Origin: Amycolatopsis lexingtonensis
GTDB taxonomy: Bacteria; Actinomycetota; Actinomycetes; Mycobacteriales; Pseudonocardiaceae
Direction: 5' to 3'
Assembly: GCF_014873755.1 (NCBI RefSeq)
Contig: NZ_JADBEG010000001.1
Location: 3,350,501-3,414,500 of the forward strand
DNA: 64,000 nt
In this document: one piece after another, positions 18,736 to 27,230 of the stretch
Layout of the letters: every line of letters starts with the position of its first letter
Position numbering within the stretch: the stretch's first letter is position 1
The notes under the pieces: generated by a model
What the model was told of the DNA's origin: nothing
Seen by the model: only the letters and a program-made list of their open reading frames with translations
Database searches by the model: none
Made by a program: the position numbers and the translations under genes

Positions 18736-18933
18736 TCAGGGGTGGCCGCTCGGCGGCTCGGCCTTGGCTTCGTCCGTGCAAAACCACCCGTTCGAGTGGG
18801 GCAGTTCGCTCTGCTCCCCGCTCGCCGCGGGCACGGCGTCAACCCAGGACAGGCCAGCCTCGGCGAGCAGCCGGTCGAAGATGGGGGTTGCCGGACGCCG
18901 CACCGAGCCGCCGTGAGTGTCCACATCGTTCAT
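18736..18933 (-). CDS. Small hypothetical protein, 65 residues
   Basis: ATG 18933 begins MNDVDTHGGSVRRPATPIFDRLLAEAGLSWVDA and ends EPPSGHP. Its start overlaps the stop of a 23-codon reading frame upstream (ATGA), with CGGGA as ribosome site. The codons keep the high third-position GC of real genes. The soluble sequence has one probable amphipathic helix (TPIFDRLLAEAGL). No family recognised. It is divergent from the TetR gene at 19112 behind a palindrome-rich promoter. Confidence 0.5.
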   Translation of the reverse strand: MNDVDTHGGSVRRPATPIFDRLLAEAGLSWVDAVPAASGEQSELPHSNGWFCTDEAKAEPPSGHP

Positions 18934-19001
18934 CGGCGTTCCCGCAAATCGGCGGGCGACCACCGATCCGGCAGGTGGTCGTCGTCCGTGGAATCGTCCA
19001 T
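18930..19001 (-). CDS. MicroORF of 23 residues coupled to the 65-residue gene
   Basis: ATG 19001 follows GGAG with a 6-base spacer. The peptide MDDSTDDDHLPDRWSPADL.. is acidic at its start and basic at its end. The stop TGA overlaps the ATG of the next gene. A leader peptide or a tiny accessory protein are both possible. Confidence 0.4.
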   Translation of the reverse strand: MDDSTDDDHLPDRWSPADLRERR

Positions 19002-19043
19002 CGCCTACTCCGTGATCATTTGCGCCGCTTGCACTCTCGGTGA

Positions 19044-19070
19044 TTTGTGAGCGCACAAAGTAACAGTTAC
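19044..19070. promoter_or_regulatory. Two adjacent palindromes in the divergent TetR promoter region
   Basis: TTTGTG-AGCG-CACAAA (19044-19059) is directly followed by GTAAC-A-GTTAC (19060-19070), both perfect inverted repeats. They lie between the microORF (start 19001) and the TetR gene (start 19112) and are the natural candidate for an autoregulatory operator. Confidence 0.65.
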
Positions 19071-19111
19071 AGAAGCGTAGCCCGTAATGGCCACCCGGTA
19101 CGCTTCGCGAA

Positions 19112-19810
19112 GTGACGTCATCCAGAGCGGGCACCAGCTCCGGCGACGGCCGGGCGGCGCGCTGGGCCGGGCAGCGGGAGCGCCGTCGCCGCGAATTCGT
19201 CGACGCCGCCCTGCGGGCGATCGCCGAACACGGCCCGCACGTGTCGGCCGCACACATCGCCGACGCGGCCGGCGTGGCCCGCCCGCAGCTGTACCGGCAA
19301 TTCGACGACGCGGCCGACCTGACGCGAGCGATCGCCGACCGGGCCACCGAGCAGATCATCGTGTCGTTGCGGCCGGTGTGGGAGCCGCAGGGCAGCGCCA
19401 TGCAGATGATCTCCGCCGCCGTCGACGCCCACACCGGCTGGCTCGCCGAACACGGCAACCTGTACCGCTACCTGATCCTGCACTCCCAGATCGGCCGCCG
19501 CGAGGGCGAGGACGCGATCGCCGACGTCAAAACCGTCATCGCGCGCCAGCTGACCCAGGTTTTCGAGTACTACCTGACGATGTTCGAGCTCGACGCCCGC
19601 GTCGCCACCGTCCTCTCCTTCGGTGTCGTCGGTCTCGTCGATTCCTGCGCCGCGCAATGGCTCGAGGCCCCGCTCGGGATCACGAAGGCGCAGCTCTCCG
19701 GCATGCTCACCCGCTGGATCTGGCACATCCTCGACGATTCGCTCCGCACCGCCGGGATCGAGATCGACCCGGATCTTCCGCTGCCGCCACCGCCACCGCA
19801 GCCGCGCTGA
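19112..19810 (+). CDS. TetR-family transcriptional regulator
   Basis: 232 residues from GTG 19112. The N-terminal HTH reads RRREFVDAALRAIAEHGPHVSAAHIADAAGVARPQLYRQFDD, followed by a helical ligand-binding part. A proline-rich tail ends the protein (LPLPPPPPQPR), unusual for the family. It is divergent from the two small genes at 18736-19001 with strong palindromes in between, so those small genes are its likely targets besides itself. Confidence 0.88.
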   Translation: MTSSRAGTSSGDGRAARWAGQRERRRREFVDAALRAIAEHGPHVSAAHIADAAGVARPQLYRQFDDAADLTRAIADRATEQIIVSLRPVWEPQGSAMQMISAAVDAHTGWLAEHGNLYRYLILHSQIGRREGEDAIADVKTVIARQLTQVFEYYLTMFELDARVATVLSFGVVGLVDSCAAQWLEAPLGITKAQLSGMLTRWIWHILDDSLRTAGIEIDPDLPLPPPPPQPR

Positions 19811-19817
19811 ACCGGAG

Positions 19818-19846
19818 AAGGCCGCCCCGGTGCCCGGGACGGCCTT
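19818..19846. terminator. Hairpin terminator between TetR and S53 protease genes
   Basis: Arms AAGGCCGCCCCGG and its near-complement (12 of 13 pairs) are separated by a 3-base loop between the two convergent stops. No T-tract. Confidence 0.65.
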
Positions 19847-19858
19847 CCGCGGTTTCGG

Positions 19859-21781
19859 TCAGCTCAGCGTCAACGCGGTGTCGTCGACGCAGAACGACGT
19901 CTGCAGGGACGAGTCCTCGGTGCCGGTGAAGGTCAGCGTCACCGTCTGCCCGGCGAACGCCGAGACGTCGACGGTGCGCAGCTGGTAGCCGGTCGCCTGG
20001 TTGAGGTTCGAATACGACGCGAGCGTCGTGGACCCGGCCTTGACCGTGAGCTTGTCGTACGCCGTCGTGGTGGTGGTTTCGGCGGTGTCGACGTGCAGGT
20101 AGTAGGTCAGGGTCGCGTGGCAGCCCGCGGGGATGCTCACCGACTGCGACAGCGTGTCCGTGTGCGTGCTGCCGTAGCCGTCGAGGTAGGCGAGGTAGGT
20201 GCCGCCGTGGGGCGCTTCACCGCTGGACGACGTGCTGACGACCCCGCTGGACGCGGTCCACGGGCTGGTTCCGCTCTCGAACCCGGGGTTGCCCAGCTTC
20301 TGGCCGGAGCAGCCACCGCCGCCGGTCGGGCTGATCGTCCAGGTGAAGGTGGTGCTGCCGGTGGCTCCGGAGGAGTCCTTGGCGGTGGCGGTGACCGAGT
20401 ACGTGCCGGCGGTGGTCGGGGTGCCGGAGATCAGGCCGCCCGAGCTGATCGACAGCCCGGCGGGCAGGCCACTGGCGGTCCAGGTGTAGCCGCCGCTGCC
20501 GCCGGACGCGGACAGCTGCAGGCTCGCCGCGGTGCCGACGACCCCGTTCTGGCTGCCCGGGTTGGCCGCCGTGACGGGGCCGGGGCCGCTGCCGCCGGTG
20601 AAGGCCGCGGTGCCGTTGGGGGTGCCGAGCCCGGTCGGGCCGTCCCAGCCCGCGCCCGCCTTGCACTGCACCGCGACCGAGCAGCTTCCGTTGCTGCCGG
20701 AGGTGACGTCGTACAGGTTGCCGGTGTGCGAGTACGGGTAGGCACCGGGGGTGTCGGACGAGCCGGGCGTGCCGGCGAGGGCGTACACCGACGCGATGAT
20801 CGGCGCCGACGCGCTGGTGCCGCCGTACACGGCCCAGCCGCTGCCGCCGTAGGTCTGGTACACCGCGACGCCGGTCTGCGGGTCGGCCACCGCCGAGACG
20901 TCGGCGACCGCGCGCATGGCGCAGCCGGTGGTGACGTTCTGGAACGACGGCTTGGCCACCGAGCCCGAGCAGCCGCTGCCCGCGCCGCTCCACGCCGTCT
21001 CGCCCCAGCCGCGCGTGCTGCTGTTGCGGCTCAAGGAAGTCCCGCCGACGGCGGTGACGTACTGCGACGACGCCGGGTAGCTGATGCCGTAGCCGCTGTC
21101 GCCGGTGCTCGCCGTGATCGCGACGCCGGGGTGGTGGAAGTAGCTGGAGTCGTAGGAGTTCTCGCTGCCGTCCTCACCGCCGCCGTAGCTGTTGGAGACG
21201 AACTTCGCGCCCAGGGACACGGCGGTGTTCACCGCCGTGCCGAGGTCCGCCATGCTCGGCTGGTTCGCCTCGACGAGCAGGATGTGGCAATTCGGGCAGA
21301 TCGCCGAAACCATGTCGACGTCGAGGGAGATTTCTCCCGCCCAGCCCGAATCCGCGGTCGGCAATGGACTGGTTTGGCCGTTTTCGTTGACTTTCTTGAA
21401 GCAGCCGTTCGCGGTGGTGCAGGCGGGCAGCCCGTAGGTGGACCGATAGGCCGCGAGGTCCGATTCGGCGTTCGGGTCGTCGTTGGAGTCCACAATGGCC
21501 ACGGTGGCCGACGCGCTCCCGCCGGCGGTGAGGTTGTAGGCCGCGCGCAGGTCCGTGGGGCCGAATCCGCCGGGCAGCGCGTTCGGGGAAAGCGTGGCGC
21601 GCATGGTGTCGGTCTGCCGTTCGGCGAAACACGTTGCCATGCCGGGCCGCACGTCCTGGGCGCAGACGCGGGCGGTCGGGTGCGCGGTGGACGGCGCGGC
21701 CACGGCGGGCAGTGCCGGGGCGGTCAGTGCCAAGGCCGCGAAGCCGGCCAAGGCGAGGATTCTTCGAGCTGAACGGGACAC
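19859..21781 (-). CDS. Secreted S53 (sedolisin) serine-carboxyl peptidase with Ig-like and C-terminal binding domains
   Basis: 640 residues. Signal peptide at residues 1-28 (ending PALPAVAA). The catalytic domain (about 60-395) shows the sedolisin triad: E150 and D154 in [11 protein letters not shown]323 in GGTSASAP, and an oxyanion aspartate in STGDSGYG. The usual long N-terminal prodomain is short. It is followed by a putative Ig domain of He_PIG type (…[15 protein letters not shown]…[24 protein letters not shown], ~400-485) and a beta-rich C-terminal domain ([16 protein letters not shown]…, ~495-640) resembling carbohydrate-binding jelly rolls. It acts outside the cell as an acid-type endopeptidase. 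Confidence 0.9.
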   Translation of the reverse strand: MSRSARRILALAGFAALALTAPALPAVAAPSTAHPTARVCAQDVRPGMATCFAERQTDTMRATLSPNALPGGFGPTDLRAAYNLTAGGSASATVAIVDSNDDPNAESDLAAYRSTYGLPACTTANGCFKKVNENGQTSPLPTADSGWAGEISLDVDMVSAICPNCHILLVEANQPSMADLGTAVNTAVSLGAKFVSNSYGGGEDGSENSYDSSYFHHPGVAITASTGDSGYGISYPASSQYVTAVGGTSLSRNSSTRGWGETAWSGAGSGCSGSVAKPSFQNVTTGCAMRAVADVSAVADPQTGVAVYQTYGGSGWAVYGGTSASAPIIASVYALAGTPGSSDTPGAYPYSHTGNLYDVTSGSNGSCSVAVQCKAGAGWDGPTGLGTPNGTAAFTGGSGPGPVTAANPGSQNGVVGTAASLQLSASGGSGGYTWTASGLPAGLSISSGGLISGTPTTAGTYSVTATAKDSSGATGSTTFTWTISPTGGGGCSGQKLGNPGFESGTSPWTASSGVVSTSSSGEAPHGGTYLAYLDGYGSTHTDTLSQSVSIPAGCHATLTYYLHVDTAETTTTTAYDKLTVKAGSTTLASYSNLNQATGYQLRTVDVSAFAGQTVTLTFTGTEDSSLQTSFCVDDTALTLS

Positions 21782-21917
21782 GATCCCTCCAGGGAATTTC
21801 CTACGAACGGCGATGGGATGCCGGTGTCCCGTTGTCTACAGTTCGTTCAGCCCTGGTGGTGACGCACTGGTGCCAGTGGCGCAATGGTGTCGGCTCGTCC
21901 GGTGGAGGTGCCCCCGA

Positions 21918-22931
21918 ATGGTCCCCGAAACAACTGGCCATCTGGTGACTCTCGGCCTCAAACCGGACGAAGCCGAAATCTATCTCGGCCTACTTTCGTC
22001 GGGCCCCGTTCCCGTCGAGCAACTCGTCGCCGACACCGGCCGCGAGCCCGGCGAGGTCCGCCGTCTGCTCGACGTGCTGGCCGAGGTGGGCCTCGCCGGT
22101 GCCGTCGACGGACCCGGCTCGCCGGTTTCGGCGCTCCGGCCGGAACCCGTGCTGGAAGTGCTGAGCCGGGCACGCGAGACCGAACTCGCCAGGGCCCGGC
22201 TGGCGGTGACGCGCGTCTACGAGCAGAGCCGCCGGTCGGCGGGCGGCGACCACGACGGCTCGATGATCGAGGTGGTCAGCGGAACCGTGGCGGCCGAGCG
22301 CGTCCGGCGGCTCGAGCGGGCCGCGCGGACGGAGGTCCGCGGGCTGGATTCGCCGCCGTACTACGCCGACGCGGACGCCAACGAGATCGAGCTGGAGAAC
22401 CTCGCCCGCGGCGTCCGGTACCGCGCCGTCTACGGGCGGTCCGCGCTGGAACGGCCCGAGTACGTCGCGGAAAACATCCTGCCGTGCGGGAAACTGGGCG
22501 AAGAAGCCCGGATCCTCCCGGAGGTGCCGGTCAAGCTGCTGATCATCGACGACGACTGCGCGGTGCTGTCCGGCGTGGACCGCACGGTGCTGCTGATCCG
22601 CCCGTGCGGCTTGTTCGACGCACTGGCCGGGTTGTTCGACATGTGCTGGCAGGTCGCCCTGCCGCTCGGCCTGGCCGACGACGGCTCCGGTTCCCCGATC
22701 CGGCCCAGCGAACGACGGCTGCTGGGCCTGCTCGCCGCCGGTCTCACCGACGACCAGGTCGCCCGCGTGCTCGGGGTGAGCAGGCGGACGATGTTCCGCT
22801 ACCTCGAGAACCTGATGGCCCGCACCGGCGCGGCCAACCGGTTCCAGCTGGCCCTGCACGCCACCCGCAACGACTGGATCTCCGGCCCCGGCCGGCCCCG
22901 CGCGACGCCGATCCGGTCGGTGCCGGTCTGA
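21918..22931 (+). CDS. TrmB-like/LuxR-type transcriptional regulator
   Basis: 337 residues, ATG 21918 with GGAGGTG upstream. The N-terminal part (LVTLGLKPDEAEIYLGLLSSGPVPVEQLVADT) is a TrmB-type winged helix. The C-terminal part is a LuxR HTH (PSERRLLGLLAAGLTDDQVARVLGVSRRTMFRYLENLMARTGAANRFQLAL). The middle has a PLD-like sensor region with VKLLIIDDDCAVLSG. This two-HTH arrangement is a common actinomycete family of unknown signal. The permease pair 68 bases downstream on the same strand is a possible target or transcript partner. Confidence 0.87.
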   Translation: MVPETTGHLVTLGLKPDEAEIYLGLLSSGPVPVEQLVADTGREPGEVRRLLDVLAEVGLAGAVDGPGSPVSALRPEPVLEVLSRARETELARARLAVTRVYEQSRRSAGGDHDGSMIEVVSGTVAAERVRRLERAARTEVRGLDSPPYYADADANEIELENLARGVRYRAVYGRSALERPEYVAENILPCGKLGEEARILPEVPVKLLIIDDDCAVLSGVDRTVLLIRPCGLFDALAGLFDMCWQVALPLGLADDGSGSPIRPSERRLLGLLAAGLTDDQVARVLGVSRRTMFRYLENLMARTGAANRFQLALHATRNDWISGPGRPRATPIRSVPV

Positions 22932-22999
22932 GCCGTCCGCCCGGTGAACCAGGCGCGGCGCTCGTTCGTGGAATGTCATGTGGGTGTGAGGAGATCCCC

Positions 23000-24004
23000 T
23001 TGACTGTCACCGAAGAAAACCGGACAACTCCGCCGGGTCCGGGCAAGCGGGCGGGCTGGAACTTCGATCCGGTCCTCGTCCTCACGCTCGTCGTGCTCGC
23101 GGGTTTCCTCTTGCAGGGACCGGTCCGCGGAGCCTTGGCCACGCCGGCGATGCAGAGCTGGCTGACCGTGTTCGTGGCGGTGGTCGTCCAGGCGCTGCCG
23201 TTCCTCGTCGTCGGGGTGCTGCTCTCAGCCGGGCTCGCGGTGTTCGTGCCGCCGTCGTTCTTCAGCCGCGCGTTCCCGAAGCGGCCGGTGCTCGCGGTGC
23301 CGGCGGCCGGGCTGGCGGGGGCGGTCCTGCCCGGGTGCGAATGCGCGTCCGTGCCGGTCGCCGGTGCCCTGGTGCGCCGCGGGGTCACGCCCGCGGCCGC
23401 GCTGGCGTTCCTGCTCTCGGCGCCGGCGATCAACCCGGTCGTGCTGACGGCCACCGCCGTCGCGTTCCCCGGCCGGCCGGGGATGGTCGTCGCCCGGTTC
23501 ACGGCGAGCCTGCTCGTGGCGTGCGTGATGGGCTGGCTGTGGCAGCGGCTGGGCCGCGCGGACTGGCTGCGTCCGCGGGCGCACACGTCGGCCGAGGGAG
23601 CCGGCAAGGGGGCGGCGTTCTGGGGTTCGGTCCGGCACGACGTGTTGCACGCCGGTGGCTTCCTCGTCGCCGGCGCGATGGCCGCGGCCACGCTGAAGGC
23701 GGTCGTGCCGGCCGGCTGGCTGCACGCCGCGGCCGCCGACCCGGTCGTGGCGGTCCTGGTGCTGGCCGTCCTGGCGGTGGTGCTGTCGATCTGCTCGGAG
23801 GCCGACGCGTTCGTCGCGTCGTCGCTGACCCAGTTCTCGCTGACGGCGCGGCTGGTGTTCCTGGTGGTCGGGCCGATGATCGACCTGAAGCTCTTCGGCA
23901 TGCAGGCCGCTACGTTCGGCCGCGGGTTCGCGCTCCGGTTCGCGCCGGCGACCTTCGCCGTCGCGGTGGCCATCGCGGCCGTGACCGGGGCGGTGCTGCT
24001 GTGA
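23000..24004 (+). CDS. DUF318/UPF0718 (YraQ-like) permease
   Basis: 334 residues from the TTG at 23000, 6 bases after GAGGAG. An ATG at 22973 would add nine residues. Eight or so membrane segments. Family markers are the cysteine-bearing loop GAVLPGCECASVPVAG and the LSAPAINPVVL motif, and a later repeat-half SICSEADAFVASSL. In the family it forms a transporter of unknown cargo with the TIGR03943 protein encoded next, whose GTG start overlaps its stop. Metal or metalloid transport is suggested for the family but not shown here. Confidence 0.87.
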   Translation: MTVTEENRTTPPGPGKRAGWNFDPVLVLTLVVLAGFLLQGPVRGALATPAMQSWLTVFVAVVVQALPFLVVGVLLSAGLAVFVPPSFFSRAFPKRPVLAVPAAGLAGAVLPGCECASVPVAGALVRRGVTPAAALAFLLSAPAINPVVLTATAVAFPGRPGMVVARFTASLLVACVMGWLWQRLGRADWLRPRAHTSAEGAGKGAAFWGSVRHDVLHAGGFLVAGAMAAATLKAVVPAGWLHAAAADPVVAVLVLAVLAVVLSICSEADAFVASSLTQFSLTARLVFLVVGPMIDLKLFGMQAATFGRGFALRFAPATFAVAVAIAAVTGAVLL

Positions 24005-24714
24005 ACAGCCGGGCGGCGCAGGCGATCGTGCTGTTCCTGCTCGGCGGGGTGCTGCTGCACGCCGGGCTGACCGGCCTCTACCTGCGCTACATCAAGGCGG
24101 GGCTGCAGCCGCTGGTGCTCGGCGCCGGCGTCGTGCTGATCGCCGCGGCCGCCGCCACCGTCTGGTACGGCTGGCGCCGGGGACGCGCCGGCGCCCACCG
24201 CACGCCGCGAGTCGCGTGGCTGCTCGTGCTGCCCGTCTTCGCCCTCGTCCTGGCCGCGCCGCCGGCACTGGGCTCCTACAGCGCCATGCGCGCCGGCACC
24301 GCGCTGACCCCGCCCCTGGCCCTGCCCGCGCTGCCCGCCGGGAACCCGGTCCGGCTCGGCGTGATCGACTACGCCGACCGCGCGGTCTACGACCACGGGC
24401 AGTCGCTCGCCGGGCGGCGCGTCGTGCTCACCGGCTTCGTCGCCTTCGACCGGTCCGGTGCTCCTTTGCTGGTGCGGATGCTGCTCAGCTGCTGCGCCGC
24501 GGACGCCCAGCCGGTCAAGGTCGGCCTCACCGGGCAGGTCCCGCCCGTGCTGCGACCCGACTCCTGGCTCGAAATCACCGGCACCTACACCGCCCAGCAG
24601 GCCAAGGACCCCGCCAACGACGGGACCATCCCGTTCATCACCGTCGAACAGGCGAATCCGGTGGCGCCGCCGGCGGATCCGTACGAAGGCCTCGGCTACG
24701 CCCCGAGTCCATGA
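24001..24714 (+). CDS. TIGR03943-family permease subunit
   Basis: 237 residues, GTG start overlapping the DUF318 stop by four bases. Two to three N-terminal membrane helices (LFLLGGVLLHAGLTGLYLRYIKAG…) precede an extracytoplasmic domain with the conserved LLVRMLLSCCAADAQPVKVGL and WLEITGTY segments. The CC pair is characteristic of the family. It works with the preceding permease. Its 3' end overlaps the convergent ACT-domain gene by 19 bases. Confidence 0.85.
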   Translation: MNSRAAQAIVLFLLGGVLLHAGLTGLYLRYIKAGLQPLVLGAGVVLIAAAAATVWYGWRRGRAGAHRTPRVAWLLVLPVFALVLAAPPALGSYSAMRAGTALTPPLALPALPAGNPVRLGVIDYADRAVYDHGQSLAGRRVVLTGFVAFDRSGAPLLVRMLLSCCAADAQPVKVGLTGQVPPVLRPDSWLEITGTYTAQQAKDPANDGTIPFITVEQANPVAPPADPYEGLGYAPSP

Positions 24715-25547
24715 CCCTGCCGCGGAACCTCCACATCGGACTCGGGGGCCGCGGTCCCGGCGAGCCGGCGGTGGAGGTCGAGGACGGCCCGGGCCCTGGC
24801 CAGCTCCGGCGGCGTGAACGGCAGCAGCGGCCTGGTCACGACCACGTCGCCGTCGGGGTCCGCCAGCCGCATCGTCGTGGTGCCGATGCCGTCCGCCGTC
24901 GCTTTTCCGGTGCGCCCGCCGGGTGAGGTGCGTTCGACGGCGCACTCGCCCAGCACGGCCCGGAGCAGCTGGGCCAGGCCGGCTTCCGGCTCGGCCGCCT
25001 GGGCCGCGATCGTCAGCAGGCGGGTGGGCAGATCGACGAACTCGTGCACGTCCGCCGGGACGACCCGGACGTCCCGGCCCCCGCCCAGCTCGGTCACCTC
25101 GGCGATGTCCGCCGCGCGCACGGATTCCCGTGTGCGGACGAGGAATTCGTCCACGACACCGTCCGGGACGGCGAGCACCTGCAACGAGACGATGTCGTAG
25201 CGGTGCGCGGCCAGGGCCGCGGTCACGCCCGCCAGGCTCCCGGGCACGTCGCGCACGGTGGCGCGGATCCGCCACGCCGTCCCGGTTTCCGGTGGGTGTA
25301 CTCCCCCGGTGCCGCGTGCGGGCTCCGGTCGCGGACGGTGCGCCCACCGGCGCCACGCGACGGTGGCGATCAGGAGCCCGCCCAGCGCGAACAGCACCAC
25401 CGGCCCGACCCGGTTGTGCGACAAGGTGCTGACGAACAGGTCGGCGACCCCCGTGGCGATGAACAGGGCCGCGAGCTCGATCAGCTCCCGGCCCATCGAG
25501 GTCCTCGCTCGCTTGGCGCTCTTCGGCTGTACCTCGGCATCGGTCAT
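24696..25547 (-). CDS. Membrane-anchored ACT-domain protein
   Basis: 283 residues. Two N-terminal membrane segments (LIELAALFIATGVADLFV and VGPVVLFALGGLLIATVAW) are followed by an ACT domain (residues ~90-160: WRIRATVRDVPGSLAGVTAALAAHRYDIVSLQVLAVPDG) and a second, weaker ACT-like part. ACT domains sense amino acids or similar small ligands. No enzyme domain is attached, so a sensor or regulatory role at the membrane is likely. Convergent overlap with the TIGR03943 gene. Confidence 0.8.
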   Translation of the reverse strand: MTDAEVQPKSAKRARTSMGRELIELAALFIATGVADLFVSTLSHNRVGPVVLFALGGLLIATVAWRRWAHRPRPEPARGTGGVHPPETGTAWRIRATVRDVPGSLAGVTAALAAHRYDIVSLQVLAVPDGVVDEFLVRTRESVRAADIAEVTELGGGRDVRVVPADVHEFVDLPTRLLTIAAQAAEPEAGLAQLLRAVLGECAVERTSPGGRTGKATADGIGTTTMRLADPDGDVVVTRPLLPFTPPELARARAVLDLHRRLAGTAAPESDVEVPRQGHGLGA

Positions 25548-25612
25548 GCGGACAGCATCAGCGTCCTCTTTTACCCCGGCCTCGCCGCCCTGTCACGATT
25601 CAGTTAACGGCA

Positions 25613-26362
25613 TCAGCGCGCCGCCGTCAGACCGCCGTCGATGGTGACGATGGTGCCGCTGATGTAGCCGGCGCGCCCGGACGCCAGAAACGCCACCAGG
25701 TCCGCGACCTCCTGCGGCTCGGCGATGCGCCCCGAGGGCAGCGAGGCGAAGCTCGCGTCGAGGTCGGCGTTCGCGGCGCGCATCGTGGTGATCCGCTCGG
25801 TGGCCACCGGGCCGGGGTTCACGCCGACCACCCGCACCCCGTGGCGCGGGCCTTCCCCGCCGAGCGCCTTGGTGAACGCCATCAGGGCCGCATTGCCCGC
25901 CCCGCCGGCGATGTACCCGGCGGTCGGCCGTTCGCCGCCGGTGCCGATGACGTTGACGATCACGCCGTGGCCCCGGTCGCGAAGCCGCGGGTACACGAGC
26001 CGGACGAGGTCGATGTAGCCGAGGACCTTCAGGTCCCACGCGTGCCGCCACCGGTCGGGACCGACGTCGTCGAGCGTGCCGGCCGGGATGTCCCCGGCGT
26101 TGTTGACCAGGATGTCGGCGTCGCCGGCGGCCTCGGCGAGTTGCTCGAGGGCGGCGGGGACCCGCAGGTCGACGGCGTGGGTGGTCACCGCCACGCCGTG
26201 GTTCTCCCGCAGCCTGCGGGCGTGGTTGTCCAGCGCTTCCCCGTTGCGCGCGGCCAGGTGCAGGTCGCACCCTTCGGCGGCCAGCGTCTCGGCGATCGCC
26301 ACGCCGATGCCTTTCGAGGCGCCGGTGACCAGCGCGCGTTTCCCCTTGAGGTGCAGATCCAT
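25613..26362 (-). CDS. SDR-family oxidoreductase with an altered active site
   Basis: 249 residues from ATG 26362. The cofactor site is GASKGIGVAIAETLAAEG, the structural motif is ILVNNAGDIP, and the C-terminus ends GYISGTIVTIDGG, all standard for classical SDRs. The catalytic region is unusual: Y150 is present in GYIAGGAGNAALMAF, but position 154 is Gly where YxxxK enzymes have the essential Lys. Some SDR subfamilies tolerate this. Activity may be lost or changed. It is monocistronic, with a repeat-bearing spacer upstream. Confidence 0.85.
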   Translation of the reverse strand: MDLHLKGKRALVTGASKGIGVAIAETLAAEGCDLHLAARNGEALDNHARRLRENHGVAVTTHAVDLRVPAALEQLAEAAGDADILVNNAGDIPAGTLDDVGPDRWRHAWDLKVLGYIDLVRLVYPRLRDRGHGVIVNVIGTGGERPTAGYIAGGAGNAALMAFTKALGGEGPRHGVRVVGVNPGPVATERITTMRAANADLDASFASLPSGRIAEPQEVADLVAFLASGRAGYISGTIVTIDGGLTAAR

Positions 26363-26490
26363 CGGTCCCGTTCCGTTCAGCTCGTCGCGGCCAGCACGTC
26401 CTTCGCGGTACCAGTCTCGGCGATGCGCGGAAAGATCTTCGTGATGGCGTGATCGCGCGTCCGAGGTTCGTTGACAGCGCCGCGGCTCAA

Positions 26491-26575
26491 GCGCCCCAAT
26501 GTGGCGTTGGTTGCGTCTGACGCACCGAACGCCACATTGGGTGCGCTGGACGCACCGAACGCCACATTGGGGCGC
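26491..26575. repeat. Composite direct/inverted repeat, hairpin-forming
   Basis: An 18-base arm GCGCCCCAATGTGGCGTT (26491-26508) is perfectly inverted at 26558-26575. A 23-base unit (core ACGCACCGAACGCCACATT) occurs twice in direct order at 26519-26541 and 26549-26571. It lies between the start of the SDR gene and the end of the DUF3159 gene, where it could act as a terminator. I recall similar elements between genes in Amycolatopsis-like genomes. Confidence 0.8.
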
Positions 26576-26588
26576 ATGGCCCCGAGCG

Positions 26589-27230
26589 TCAACCAACTTT
26601 CGACGCGTGACACACGGTGGCCTGTGGAGCCGTGCGCAGGATCCGCCAGCTCAGGTAGACGCAGACGCCCAGCGCCGGCGCACCGCCCAGCAGCGTGGCG
26701 GCGATGCCGAGCGGGACCACCGATTCGGCCAGGTACAGCGGCACCAGCACGGCCACGGCGATGGCGTACTTCGCCAGGAAGATCGCCGTGCACGCGTAAT
26801 AGCGCCGCCGCTCCCGGCGATCTCGCCGCCAGGCGGCGCGTTCACCGCGCGCGGTGCCGATCACCAGCCCGATGACCGGCCACCGCACCAGGATGGACAC
26901 CAGGAACAGCGCGCCGCCGACGGCCTGCCAGAGGACGGAGGTGAGGTAGAAGTCGGCCGCGTTCCCGGTGCCCCCGGCCAGCAGTGCGGACACCCCGACC
27001 ACGAGCAGCCCGACCACCGGCTGCCAGACCTTGCCGGTGGTGCACAGCCGCACCACGGCGAAGGCCACCACGCCACCGACCGCGATCAGCGCGGAAGTCA
27101 GCACCTGCCCGGTCAGCAGGTACGCGACGAGGAACAGGGCCCGCGACGCGACGCTTTCGGCGACGGTGCGCCAACCGCCGACGGCACTGAACAACGACAG
27201 GGACTTCTGAGTGAGCATGCCGAAGCTCAT
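26589..27230 (-). CDS. DUF3159 membrane protein
   Basis: 213 residues, ATG 27230. Six hydrophobic segments and the family opening SLSLFSAVGGWRTVAESVASRALFLVAYLLTG identify the actinobacterial DUF3159 group of unknown function. Its start overlaps the stop of the FAD monooxygenase gene (ATGA), so the two are co-translated. A role in transport of the monooxygenase substrate or product is conceivable but unproven. Confidence 0.83.
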   Translation of the reverse strand: MSFGMLTQKSLSLFSAVGGWRTVAESVASRALFLVAYLLTGQVLTSALIAVGGVVAFAVVRLCTTGKVWQPVVGLLVVGVSALLAGGTGNAADFYLTSVLWQAVGGALFLVSILVRWPVIGLVIGTARGERAAWRRDRRERRRYYACTAIFLAKYAIAVAVLVPLYLAESVVPLGIAATLLGGAPALGVCVYLSWRILRTAPQATVCHASKVG

